Below are positions 45,894 to 54,729 of a stretch of DNA of 64,000 nucleotides, piece after piece. Under the pieces are notes generated by a model. That model was not told the origin of the DNA. It worked only from the letters and a program-made list of their open reading frames with translations, and searched no databases. Each line of letters starts with the position of its first letter. The first letter of the stretch is position 1. Made by a program: the position numbers and the translations under genes. The stretch spans positions 1,426,001 to 1,490,000 of the forward strand of contig NC_014935.1 in the NCBI RefSeq assembly GCF_000186245.1, in the 5' to 3' direction. The DNA comes from Nitratifractor salsuginis DSM 16511 (GTDB taxonomy: Bacteria > Campylobacterota > Campylobacteria > Campylobacterales > Sulfurovaceae).

Positions 45894-45927
45894 TTTGAGT
45901 TCTTTTGCAGGTAATGTCACATTCAGT

Positions 45928-45954
45928 ATGCATTCCCACGCCAAGCGTGGGAAC
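45928..45954 (-). repeat. REP hairpin, right copy
   Basis: Exact reverse complement of 45319-45345, on the 5' side of the RAYT pseudogene. Confidence 0.85.
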
Positions 45955-46005
45955 AAGAGAGGGAAAAAGAAGATATCAATCGCAGAGGCAGAGAGCCCCC
46001 ACTTC

Positions 46006-47019
46006 TTACATTTTGGAGGCGACCAGATCGGCCAATTCAAGGAGGCGTCCGGAGTATCCGAACTCGTTGTCGTACCAGGCCATCACTTTGACCATTTTGC
46101 CGTTGAGCACCTGCGTCGAGAGGCCGTCGATGATGCTGGAGTGGGGGTTGCCCAGGATGTCGCTGGAGACCAGCTCCTCGGTGCTGAACTCCAGAATCCC
46201 CTTGAGCTCACCCTTGGCGGCCTCCTCGAAGGCGGCGTTGAGCTCCTCGACGGTGGTCTCCTTTTTGAGGTTGGCGACGATCTCGGTGATGGCACCGTCG
46301 GCTACGGGCACCCGCAGGGCCATAGCGGTCATCTTGCCCTGAAGCTCGGGCAGGACTTCCACGGTCGCCTTGGCGGCTCCGGTGGTAGTGGGGATGATGT
46401 TGACCGCCGCCGCGCGCCCACGGCGATGCTTGCCGGGCTTTTTCTTGTCGATGGTGACCTGGCTGGAGGTATAGGCGTGGGTGGTGGTGATGTGGGCGTC
46501 TTCGACACCGAAGCGCTCTTCGAGCACCTTCATGGCCGGGGCCAGAGAGTTGGTGGTGCAGCTGGCGTTGGAGACGATGTGATGCTGCGCCGGATCGTAT
46601 TGATCCTGATTGACCCCCAGAACCACCGTCAAATCCACATTCTTGCCGGGAGCGGAGATGAGGACTTTTTTGGCTCCGGCTTCGAGGTGCTTAGCCGCTC
46701 CGTCACGGTCGGTGAAGTGGCCGGTACACTCCAGGACGATATCGATGCCCATCTCGGCCCAGGGGAGCTTGGCGGGATCACGCTCGTCGACAATAGCGAT
46801 CTTCTGCCCTCCTACGGTCAGGCTCGTATCGTCATAACTGATCTCTGCGGGGAAACGGCCGTGCATCGAATCGAACTTGAGCATATAGGCCAGATCCTCC
46901 GGGGTGCCGCTGCCGCCGTTGGCAACGACGATCTCCACATTTTCCGGTTTGTTGGTCACATAGTGCCACAGAACCATTTTTCCTATCCTGCCCAATCCGT
47001 TGATCGCTACCTTTTTCAT
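46006..47019 (-). CDS. gap: Glyceraldehyde-3-phosphate dehydrogenase
   Basis: A 337-residue NAD(P)-dependent GAPDH. Rossmann start KKVAINGLGRIGK, catalytic SNASCTTNSLAP with the Cys nucleophile, the HAYTSSQ segment and the C-terminal WYDNEFGYSGRLLELADL are all present. It acts in gluconeogenesis/glycolysis. The ATG at 47019 is used rather than the GTG one codon upstream because it gives the usual MKKVAINGLGR start. The REP/RAYT remnant lies downstream. Confidence 0.97.
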   Translation of the reverse strand: MKKVAINGLGRIGKMVLWHYVTNKPENVEIVVANGGSGTPEDLAYMLKFDSMHGRFPAEISYDDTSLTVGGQKIAIVDERDPAKLPWAEMGIDIVLECTGHFTDRDGAAKHLEAGAKKVLISAPGKNVDLTVVLGVNQDQYDPAQHHIVSNASCTTNSLAPAMKVLEERFGVEDAHITTTHAYTSSQVTIDKKKPGKHRRGRAAAVNIIPTTTGAAKATVEVLPELQGKMTAMALRVPVADGAITEIVANLKKETTVEELNAAFEEAAKGELKGILEFSTEELVSSDILGNPHSSIIDGLSTQVLNGKMVKVMAWYDNEFGYSGRLLELADLVASKM

Positions 47020-47079
47020 CACAAACGCTCCTTCTTTCAGATGTATGTGAAAGTATAATCTCTCTATCTTAACTCAAGC

Positions 47080-47955
47080 TCAATCCCCCGGCTGCGGCCA
47101 ACGGGGCAGCCGGCGATCGAGATCCCCGAAGAGAGCGGCCGTATCGAGATGATAGTAGGCGCGGTACTCCCCGTAGAGGTCGGGAAAATGCTTTTTGAGC
47201 GTAGCCGGACGTTGGAAAAAGAGTTCCGTCGTCACGGCGAAAAATTCCGCCTCGTTGGTGGCGGCATAGGCGCCGATCAGCCGGTATTCTCCCCAGTCTC
47301 TGTTCTCTTCCGCCCGCTCTCTGAGCTCTTCGTAACGGCGCGAAACGACCTGCAGCCACTCCTTGCGGCTTCGCTGCATCAGCGGAGGCACCCCGTCGGC
47401 AGCCCCATCCTCGAAATCGAGCACGTGGGTGAACTCGTGGATGATCACATTATGGGGCCAGGTGTGATAGGCATCCCGCCGTGCCTCGTGCCAGGCGATC
47501 ACCACCGTGTCACCGGAGGACTCCCCCTCCAGCAACGCCTCCTCTTCCCGCACGATCCAACCGTTTTGCTCCCTGCGGGGGGCGACAACCACATTGGGAT
47601 ATATCAGGACCGTCTGCAAAATCCCGTAGCACTCCCCTTCACGCCCCAGAACGATCAGACAGGCGTAGAAAGAGATGATCACCTTCATCTCATTATCGAG
47701 CTCCGTCTTTATGGGACGGAATTCTTTGGTCTCCATAAAATAGCGCAGGCTTTTTTTCACCCGCTTACGCATTTGCTCCGGCAACAGCCGATAGTGGGGT
47801 GTCCGCTTCAGCCACGCTTCCCACTCCTGGGGGAAAGGCTCCTTTTCGATCCACTTCATCAGGCGCACTCTTTTGTACCATTGCCAAGCCTGCCAAAGCA
47901 GCCAGAGGGCCATCAGAGCGAATATGAATTCCATCAACGCCAAATAATAGGCCAT
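47080..47955 (-). CDS. MtfA-like M90 zinc metallopeptidase
   Basis: A 291-residue protein with an N-terminal membrane helix (about 8-24), then the M90 domain. It contains VVIAWHEARRDAYH, the zinc motif NVIIHEFTHVLDFEDG (HExxH) and the later NEAEFFAVTTELFFQRP with the third acidic ligand. E. coli MtfA is an aminopeptidase that binds the Mlc repressor; the membrane anchor here means the role may differ. It diverges from the small HTH-like gene. Confidence 0.88.
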   Translation of the reverse strand: MAYYLALMEFIFALMALWLLWQAWQWYKRVRLMKWIEKEPFPQEWEAWLKRTPHYRLLPEQMRKRVKKSLRYFMETKEFRPIKTELDNEMKVIISFYACLIVLGREGECYGILQTVLIYPNVVVAPRREQNGWIVREEEALLEGESSGDTVVIAWHEARRDAYHTWPHNVIIHEFTHVLDFEDGAADGVPPLMQRSRKEWLQVVSRRYEELRERAEENRDWGEYRLIGAYAATNEAEFFAVTTELFFQRPATLKKHFPDLYGEYRAYYHLDTAALFGDLDRRLPRWPQPGD

Positions 47956-48052
47956 TGCATCCTCTTTTAATCAACTGTTCTCATCATAGCAGATTCACCA
48001 CGGGAGTTGTAATAAAATAGCGCCGATAAAATCTTTTTCGGAGGAGCGAAAT

Positions 48053-48349
48053 ATGGAAAAAATTCCTGTCAGAGAATATGCCAGACGTCACCGAATGAGC
48101 CTCTTTGAAGTGATCAAAAAGATCAACAATGAAGAGTTGAAAGGAGAAACCGTCGAAGAAAACGGCCGAAAGGTGCAATATGTCCTGCTCGAAACTCCTT
48201 CCGATGAAGTCAAAAAAGAGCCAAAAGTAGCACCGCAAGCCCATCCCCTCCATCCTCTCGAAACCAATCGACTGATGGAGGAGATCCGCGATCTGCGTAA
48301 GCGTGTCGAACGCCTGGAGAGAATCATCGCAGAGCGCGAAGAGAATTGA
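48053..48349 (+). CDS. Small excisionase-like HTH protein with coiled-coil tail
   Basis: A 98-residue protein. Residues 1-47 (VREYARRHRMSLFEVIKKIN then EELKGETVEENG) look like the excisionase/MerR-type winged helix, with a YVLLE strand. A Pro/Lys linker follows, then a C-terminal coiled coil (RLMEEIRDLRKRVERLERIIAE). GGAGGAG precedes the ATG. The match is by pattern only; it may bind DNA as an oligomer. Its end touches the convergent methyltransferase gene by zero spacing. Confidence 0.6.
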   Translation: MEKIPVREYARRHRMSLFEVIKKINNEELKGETVEENGRKVQYVLLETPSDEVKKEPKVAPQAHPLHPLETNRLMEEIRDLRKRVERLERIIAEREEN

Positions 48350-49003
48350 TCAGAGTTTTTTCCCTTGCAGCAGACGAATGTGGCCTTTCAAATACTCCGT
48401 CTGGGAAAAGTCCCCAAAGCCGTGGGTTTCGAGCATCTTGCGGGTATCCCGGCGGATGAAATCCTCAGCCAAAGGGCACTCCACTTTGCGGATGGCAAAA
48501 CGGACCCAGGCCGGGGCTTGGTCCACATCGAAATTGTTGTAATCGAGAATGGCGAAGGTACCGCCCGGTTTCAGGGCCCGAGTGGCATTGGCGATGATGG
48601 CGTCGCGCTTCTCCTGGATAAAACCGTGGAGAACGAAGGAGATGAAAGCCAGATCGAACTCCTCTTCGTAGGGCAAGGGCTCATCGATACGCCGCTCCAC
48701 CATCACGATATTGGGATAGGGCCCGGTCTTTCGGAGGAATTGGCGCTGCATCTCTTCGCCGATCTCCAGGCCGACGATCTGCCCCTCCTCTCCGACATAC
48801 TCCCGCATCAGCAGAGCGTTGCGCCCCGTCCCCGCTCCCAGGTCGAGCACCCGGTCGCCCTGTTTCAGCCCGAGGTCAGCGATCGCCCTGCGTATGAACG
48901 AGGGGTACCAGCCCAGAGTGATCAGATCCATCAGCGTATCGTAATACTTCGCTTCAAAGCCGCTCACTTCGACTTTCGAATCTTCCTGGCGCAATTGAGT
49001 CAT
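48350..49003 (-). CDS. Class I SAM-dependent methyltransferase (UbiE-like)
   Basis: A 217-residue cytosolic methyltransferase: YYDTLMDLITLGWYP start as in UbiE/COQ5 relatives, SAM motif I VLDLGAGTGRN, an acidic motif II GLEIGEEM, and LKPGGTFAILDYN as post-motif. Substrate unknown (quinone, lipid or small molecule). The ATG at 49003 has a nearly ideal GGGAGGTGA. It lies 31 bp downstream of nnrS-like on the same strand. Confidence 0.82.
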   Translation of the reverse strand: MTQLRQEDSKVEVSGFEAKYYDTLMDLITLGWYPSFIRRAIADLGLKQGDRVLDLGAGTGRNALLMREYVGEEGQIVGLEIGEEMQRQFLRKTGPYPNIVMVERRIDEPLPYEEEFDLAFISFVLHGFIQEKRDAIIANATRALKPGGTFAILDYNNFDVDQAPAWVRFAIRKVECPLAEDFIRRDTRKMLETHGFGDFSQTEYLKGHIRLLQGKKL

Positions 49004-49033
49004 CAATCACCTCCCGTTGGAGATTTGTCGAAA

Positions 49034-50203
49034 CTATCGTGCTCCGCGGACGAGGATCTTCCCATACTTCGCCGTCCAGAGCACAAAGAGCACTATCCAC
49101 AGCGTGGCACTGATGTCGAACCAGGGGCTGATGCTCCCCTGCGCCGCCGCCAGAGAGAGGGCCAGGCGCCCCAGTACCACCACCTGGGTCATCCAGAGCA
49201 GCCACGCGCCCCAGCGGTCCATCCCCAAAACTGCTCCGCCGTGCCCCAGGGTCACCCGGGTACCGAAGGCGATCATAATCGTCGTCAAAAATCCCAGCAC
49301 GAGCAGGTGCAAAGGCAGATAAAGGGAAGCGTAACCGAACCAGGCTTCGAAAAACTCCACCGCCGCTCCCGCCAAAAAGCCAAGCGGCAGCCAAAAGAGC
49401 GCCAGATGCAGCCCCCAGAGCAGCGGATCGGGATTGGGGAAAGGAAGCTCCATCCGCCACAGCTCCCGCCCGAGCCAGAGGGCTGCAAGCAGGTCCACGG
49501 CGAAGAGCCCCTTCGGCCAGGCTTGGGAGAGCAGCACGTGGGCCAGCAGCAAAAGCAGAAGCACCCCGTCAAAACCCCGGCTCTTGCGGTAGTTCATACA
49601 GCGGCTGAAATGGGGCACCATCCGAAAAGCGATCACCGCGGGCAGAAAGATCAGATAGAGATAGATCCCGACCTCCACCCCCATATCGAAATAGAGCCCC
49701 GAACGGCAGTGGCGGCAGGGGATCTGGGCCAAAAGGAAGAGCAGATCCGCCAAAGCCCCCATCCCGAAACCCACGATGATCCAGTATTGATCCTTTTTGG
49801 GCTCGGGGGCTTTGGCGTAGATCCCCATAAAGATCCGCAGGGTATAGGCGAATGAAAGAGCCATCAAGAGCGCCGCGACATAGAAAAGAGGCGGCATCCA
49901 AAGAGAAACATAGAAACTCAAAGCCGCCAACAGGTTCAAAACCCAGACCCGCAGATAGCGCCGCTCCTCGATAGGGGGCTGGGCGCTGAAGCGGGTGAAG
50001 GTGGTATAGGTAAAGCCGTAGAAGAAGTTGGTAAAAACGAGAAAGATCATTCCGTAAGCGTGCAGCAGGCGGGCATCGATGGAGAGCATACCTCTAAACG
50101 CCGGGATGAAGAGGAGCATCACCGCCAGAGCGTTGAAAAGCCCCAAGGCGAAAAAGGGCTGATGGGGCTGGGAGAAGAAATAGACGAGCTTCGGTCGGGG
50201 CAT
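49034..50203 (-). CDS. nnrS: NnrS family heme/copper membrane protein
   Basis: A 389-residue protein with about 12 membrane helices. NnrS signatures include QPHQPFFALG near the start, LHAYGMIFLVFTNFFYGF, FRMVPHFSR and GFLTTIMIAFGTRVTLGH. Conserved His residues in these stretches are metal ligands in known NnrS. The family protects against nitric oxide or nitrosative stress, in keeping with a nitrate-reducing lifestyle. It starts directly after the DedA-like gene (no gap). Confidence 0.88.
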   Translation of the reverse strand: MPRPKLVYFFSQPHQPFFALGLFNALAVMLLFIPAFRGMLSIDARLLHAYGMIFLVFTNFFYGFTYTTFTRFSAQPPIEERRYLRVWVLNLLAALSFYVSLWMPPLFYVAALLMALSFAYTLRIFMGIYAKAPEPKKDQYWIIVGFGMGALADLLFLLAQIPCRHCRSGLYFDMGVEVGIYLYLIFLPAVIAFRMVPHFSRCMNYRKSRGFDGVLLLLLLAHVLLSQAWPKGLFAVDLLAALWLGRELWRMELPFPNPDPLLWGLHLALFWLPLGFLAGAAVEFFEAWFGYASLYLPLHLLVLGFLTTIMIAFGTRVTLGHGGAVLGMDRWGAWLLWMTQVVVLGRLALSLAAAQGSISPWFDISATLWIVLFVLWTAKYGKILVRGAR

Positions 50204-50809
50204 TCAGCCCTCCTTTGGGGATTTCGGGTTATGGAGAATTTTCTTTTCCACCTTTTGGGTCGCTTTGTGGAAGTAGTAGTAGATCCCCCCGGCGATCAGG
50301 GCACCGAAGGGGAGCGCAATGTACCAGTAGTCGCGGGCCCAGTGGAGCAGATGGAGGATATGCTCACCGAAGGTCCAGGCCAGCAGGATCGTCACCGCCG
50401 CCCAGACCATCGCGCTGAGGAAGTTGATGAGCAAAAATTTCGATGTGGGGTAGCGGGTCATCCCGATGGCGATGGGAATGACGGTGCGCATCCCGTAGAG
50501 GTAGCGCTGGATGAAGATAATGGGCCAGCCGTATTTTTTAAGAAGCAGGTGCGCCAGGGCGAATTTGCGCCGCTGGTTCTTGAACTTGCGGTAGACATAT
50601 TTCCGATTCCACCGGCCGATGAAAAAGTAGATGGTATCCCCGGTGAAGCCTCCCAACCCCGCCGTGAGGATCGAGAGCCAGAGGTTCATATCTCCGGTAT
50701 GGGAAAGGATCCCCGCCATCACCAGGCCGGTCTCCCCCTCCATAATGCTCCAGATAAAAAGAATGGGATAGCTGTACTCTTTGAGAAACTCCACCAGCAG
50801 ATCGGTCAT
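50204..50809 (-). CDS. DedA/VTT-family membrane protein
   Basis: A 201-residue polytopic protein with the DedA signature: EGETGLVMAGILSHTGDMNLWL and GGFTGDTIYFFIGRWNRK (F.GR motif). FIQRYLYGMRTVIPIAIGMTRY and a re-entrant second half follow. Family members scramble or flip lipid carriers such as undecaprenyl phosphate. It precedes nnrS on the same strand with zero spacing. Confidence 0.88.
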   Translation of the reverse strand: MTDLLVEFLKEYSYPILFIWSIMEGETGLVMAGILSHTGDMNLWLSILTAGLGGFTGDTIYFFIGRWNRKYVYRKFKNQRRKFALAHLLLKKYGWPIIFIQRYLYGMRTVIPIAIGMTRYPTSKFLLINFLSAMVWAAVTILLAWTFGEHILHLLHWARDYWYIALPFGALIAGGIYYYFHKATQKVEKKILHNPKSPKEG

Positions 50810-50880
50810 CGCTACGCTTCCTGTTGAATTGAATGGAAGATATTCTATCCCGTTATGATAAACAGCACCTTGGGCAAGCG

Positions 50881-50889
50881 TGCTAGAAT
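50881..50889 (+). promoter_or_regulatory. Extended -10 directly before cutA (possible leaderless mRNA)
   Basis: TGCTAGAAT with only six bases between its last T and the cutA ATG at 50896. Transcription would start at or next to the start codon. No ribosome-binding site is visible. Confidence 0.5.
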
Positions 50890-50895
50890 AGCGCT

Positions 50896-51222
50896 ATGAA
50901 AGCACCAAATGCCCTGGTCGTCGTGACCACCACCGAGACGAAAGAACACGCCGAATTCCTCGCCCGCACCCTCCTCGAAGCCCGCCTGGGCACCTGCGTG
51001 CAGATCATCCCCATCCACAGCCTCTACCGCTGGCAGGGGGCCATCGAATCGGCAGGCGAATACCGCCTGGAGATCAAGACCCTCCTCCGCTGCTACCCCG
51101 CCCTGGAACGCCTGATCCTCCGGCATCATCCCTACGAGACACCGGAGATCATCGCCCTGCCGGTCGTCGAGGGGTCGGCGGGGTATTTGGAGTGGCTGGA
51201 GGGGGAATGCCGAAAGGCATGA
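50896..51222 (+). CDS. cutA: CutA divalent-cation tolerance protein
   Basis: A 108-residue cytosolic trimeric PII-like fold protein. ALVVVTTTETKEHAEFLARTLLEARLGTCVQI and SLYRWQGAIES, plus HPYETPEIIALPV, are the canonical CutA motifs. The name derives from copper tolerance in E. coli, but the family's role is not settled. It is a single gene with a very short upstream region between DedA and the CRISPR locus. Confidence 0.94.
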   Translation: MKAPNALVVVTTTETKEHAEFLARTLLEARLGTCVQIIPIHSLYRWQGAIESAGEYRLEIKTLLRCYPALERLILRHHPYETPEIIALPVVEGSAGYLEWLEGECRKA

Positions 51223-51287
51223 TAAACATACGTATTTTATCCAATCAGATACAACTAATCATAAAATTTAATTTAGAAATATTATTT

Positions 51288-51296
51288 TGATACTAT
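51288..51296 (+). promoter_or_regulatory. Extended -10 for cas9-cas1-cas2
   Basis: TGATACTAT in a strongly A+T-rich gap (51223-51330), 34 bp upstream of the GTG start of cas9. Confidence 0.55.
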
Positions 51297-51330
51297 ATAA
51301 AAATTATATTTGGGAATGGAGGATCGGATC

Positions 51331-54300
51331 GTGAAAAAAATTCTGGGCGTTGATCTGGGCATTACCTCTTTTGGTTATGCCATCCTGCAAGAGACTGGAA
51401 AAGATCTATATCGATGTCTGGATAATTCTGTCGTAATGCGCAACAACCCCTATGACGAAAAGAGTGGCGAATCGTCCCAGTCGATACGTTCAACCCAAAA
51501 GAGCATGCGTCGCCTCATAGAGAAACGCAAAAAGCGCATCCGATGTGTGGCACAAACCATGGAACGTTATGGAATTCTTGATTATTCGGAGACGATGAAG
51601 ATCAACGACCCCAAAAACAATCCCATCAAAAACCGATGGCAGCTCCGTGCGGTGGATGCCTGGAAGCGTCCACTTAGCCCGCAAGAGCTCTTCGCCATCT
51701 TCGCCCATATGGCCAAACACAGGGGATACAAATCGATCGCTACGGAAGATCTCATCTATGAACTGGAGCTTGAGCTCGGTCTCAACGACCCGGAAAAAGA
51801 GTCGGAGAAAAAAGCGGATGAACGACGCCAAGTCTATAACGCTCTGCGCCATCTGGAGGAGCTGCGTAAAAAATATGGCGGAGAGACCATCGCCCAGACG
51901 ATCCACCGGGCCGTAGAGGCAGGTGATCTTCGTTCCTATCGAAACCATGACGATTACGAAAAGATGATCCGGCGCGAAGATATCGAAGAGGAGATCGAGA
52001 AGGTCCTTCTTCGCCAGGCCGAACTGGGAGCCCTCGGACTGCCCGAAGAACAGGTTTCCGAGCTCATCGACGAGCTCAAAGCCTGTATAACCGACCAGGA
52101 GATGCCCACAATAGATGAATCCCTTTTTGGCAAATGCACCTTTTACAAAGATGAACTTGCTGCTCCGGCATACAGTTATCTCTACGATCTCTATCGCCTG
52201 TACAAAAAACTTGCCGATTTAAACATTGACGGCTATGAAGTGACACAGGAAGACCGGGAAAAGGTTATTGAATGGGTAGAAAAGAAAATAGCCCAAGGGA
52301 AAAATCTCAAAAAGATTACCCATAAGGATCTGCGTAAAATCCTCGGACTCGCCCCTGAGCAAAAAATTTTCGGTGTGGAAGATGAGCGTATTGTCAAAGG
52401 CAAAAAAGAGCCCCGAACCTTCGTCCCCTTTTTCTTTCTCGCAGATATCGCGAAGTTCAAAGAGCTTTTTGCCAGTATCCAGAAACATCCGGATGCCTTG
52501 CAGATATTCAGAGAACTGGCCGAGATCCTCCAGCGTTCCAAAACCCCGCAGGAGGCCCTGGATCGGCTACGTGCCTTGATGGCCGGAAAAGGGATCGACA
52601 CAGACGACCGGGAGCTGCTGGAGCTCTTCAAAAACAAAAGATCCGGAACACGTGAACTCTCCCATAGATATATCCTCGAAGCACTGCCCCTTTTCCTTGA
52701 AGGGTATGACGAAAAAGAGGTCCAGAGGATCCTTGGATTCGATGATCGTGAAGATTACTCCCGTTATCCCAAATCCCTACGCCATCTACACCTACGGGAG
52801 GGGAATCTCTTTGAAAAAGAGGAGAATCCCATCAACAACCATGCTGTCAAATCCCTCGCCTCCTGGGCGTTGGGGCTTATTGCCGACCTGAGTTGGCGTT
52901 ATGGCCCCTTCGATGAGATCATCCTGGAAACGACCCGGGACGCCCTCCCGGAAAAGATCCGCAAGGAGATCGATAAGGCCATGAGAGAACGGGAGAAAGC
53001 TCTCGATAAGATCATCGGCAAATACAAAAAAGAGTTCCCCTCCATCGATAAGCGTTTGGCAAGGAAGATCCAGCTCTGGGAGCGCCAAAAAGGACTCGAT
53101 CTCTACAGCGGAAAGGTCATCAACCTTTCCCAGCTTCTCGATGGTAGCGCCGATATCGAACATATCGTTCCCCAAAGCCTGGGCGGTCTGAGCACAGACT
53201 ACAATACCATCGTCACGCTCAAAAGTGTTAATGCGGCCAAAGGCAACCGGCTCCCCGGCGACTGGCTCGCCGGAAATCCCGACTATCGGGAACGGATCGG
53301 GATGCTCTCTGAGAAGGGGTTGATCGACTGGAAAAAGCGAAAAAACCTCCTTGCCCAATCCCTCGACGAGATTTACACCGAAAATACCCATAGCAAGGGG
53401 ATCCGCGCCACCAGCTATCTCGAAGCTTTAGTCGCCCAGGTTCTCAAACGTTACTATCCTTTTCCGGATCCTGAGCTGAGAAAGAACGGCATAGGGGTCC
53501 GAATGATCCCCGGCAAGGTCACCAGTAAGACACGGTCTCTCCTTGGGATCAAATCCAAAAGCCGGGAGACCAATTTCCACCACGCCGAAGATGCCCTCAT
53601 CCTCTCGACCCTCACCAGGGGCTGGCAGAACCGCCTCCATCGGATGCTGCGAGACAATTACGGCAAAAGCGAAGCGGAGCTCAAGGAACTCTGGAAAAAA
53701 TACATGCCTCACATCGAGGGGCTCACCCTGGCCGACTATATCGACGAAGCGTTTCGCCGCTTCATGTCCAAAGGGGAAGAAAGCCTCTTTTACAGAGACA
53801 TGTTCGACACGATCCGCAGTATCTCCTACTGGGTGGACAAGAAACCCCTCTCCGCCTCCTCCCATAAAGAGACCGTCTATTCATCCCGCCATGAAGTCCC
53901 TACTTTGCGTAAAAATATCCTCGAGGCTTTTGACAGCCTCAATGTCATCAAAGACCGCCATAAGCTCACGACAGAGGAGTTTATGAAACGTTATGATAAG
54001 GAGATCCGTCAAAAGCTATGGCTGCATCGTATCGGCAATACCAACGACGAGAGCTACCGTGCCGTAGAGGAACGGGCGACTCAAATCGCCCAGATACTCA
54101 CCCGTTATCAGCTCATGGATGCCCAGAACGACAAGGAGATCGATGAGAAGTTTCAGCAGGCGCTCAAAGAGCTCATTACCTCCCCCATCGAAGTGACCGG
54201 AAAACTGTTGAGGAAAATGCGTTTCGTTTACGACAAGCTCAATGCTATGCAGATCGACCGGGGGCTGGTAGAGACAGACAAAAATATGCTGGGTATCCAT

Positions 54301-54729
54301 ATCTCCAAGGGCCCCAATGAGAAGCTCATCTTCCGTCGCATGGATGTCAACAACGCCCATGAACTCCAAAAAGAGAGGTCCGGGATACTCTGCTATCTCA
54401 ATGAGATGCTTTTTATTTTCAACAAAAAAGGCTTGATACATTATGGTTGTCTGAGAAGCTATCTGGAGAAAGGTCAAGGTTCCAAATATATTGCACTATT
54501 CAACCCGCGATTCCCAGCCAATCCCAAAGCCCAACCCTCAAAATTTACTTCAGACAGTAAAATCAAACAGGTAGGTATCGGCAGCGCTACAGGAATCATC
54601 AAGGCCCATCTCGATCTCGACGGGCATGTCAGGAGTTATGAGGTTTTCGGCACCCTGCCCGAAGGGTCCATAGAGTGGTTCAAAGAGGAGTCGGGCTATG
54701 GCCGCGTGGAAGACGATCCGCATCACTAA
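51331..54729 (+). CDS. cas9: Type II-C CRISPR endonuclease Cas9 (compact, 1132 aa)
   Basis: RNA-guided nuclease. The GTG at 51331 has GGAGG eight bases upstream and gives KKILGVDLGITSFG. The ATG at 51316 would contain that ribosome-binding site. Active residues in this numbering: RuvC-I D8, an Arg-rich bridge helix (RRLIEKRKKRIRC) near 55-70, RuvC-II E533 in IILETTRD, HNH H611 in DIEHIVPQS, and RuvC-III H751 and D754 in FHHAEDALI. There is no long REC insertion, typical of II-C. From memory it matches Nitratifractor salsuginis Cas9. It overlaps cas1 by 32 bp. Confidence 0.97.
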   Translation: MKKILGVDLGITSFGYAILQETGKDLYRCLDNSVVMRNNPYDEKSGESSQSIRSTQKSMRRLIEKRKKRIRCVAQTMERYGILDYSETMKINDPKNNPIKNRWQLRAVDAWKRPLSPQELFAIFAHMAKHRGYKSIATEDLIYELELELGLNDPEKESEKKADERRQVYNALRHLEELRKKYGGETIAQTIHRAVEAGDLRSYRNHDDYEKMIRREDIEEEIEKVLLRQAELGALGLPEEQVSELIDELKACITDQEMPTIDESLFGKCTFYKDELAAPAYSYLYDLYRLYKKLADLNIDGYEVTQEDREKVIEWVEKKIAQGKNLKKITHKDLRKILGLAPEQKIFGVEDERIVKGKKEPRTFVPFFFLADIAKFKELFASIQKHPDALQIFRELAEILQRSKTPQEALDRLRALMAGKGIDTDDRELLELFKNKRSGTRELSHRYILEALPLFLEGYDEKEVQRILGFDDREDYSRYPKSLRHLHLREGNLFEKEENPINNHAVKSLASWALGLIADLSWRYGPFDEIILETTRDALPEKIRKEIDKAMREREKALDKIIGKYKKEFPSIDKRLARKIQLWERQKGLDLYSGKVINLSQLLDGSADIEHIVPQSLGGLSTDYNTIVTLKSVNAAKGNRLPGDWLAGNPDYRERIGMLSEKGLIDWKKRKNLLAQSLDEIYTENTHSKGIRATSYLEALVAQVLKRYYPFPDPELRKNGIGVRMIPGKVTSKTRSLLGIKSKSRETNFHHAEDALILSTLTRGWQNRLHRMLRDNYGKSEAELKELWKKYMPHIEGLTLADYIDEAFRRFMSKGEESLFYRDMFDTIRSISYWVDKKPLSASSHKETVYSSRHEVPTLRKNILEAFDSLNVIKDRHKLTTEEFMKRYDKEIRQKLWLHRIGNTNDESYRAVEERATQIAQILTRYQLMDAQNDKEIDEKFQQALKELITSPIEVTGKLLRKMRFVYDKLNAMQIDRGLVETDKNMLGIHISKGPNEKLIFRRMDVNNAHELQKERSGILCYLNEMLFIFNKKGLIHYGCLRSYLEKGQGSKYIALFNPRFPANPKAQPSKFTSDSKIKQVGIGSATGIIKAHLDLDGHVRSYEVFGTLPEGSIEWFKEESGYGRVEDDPHH

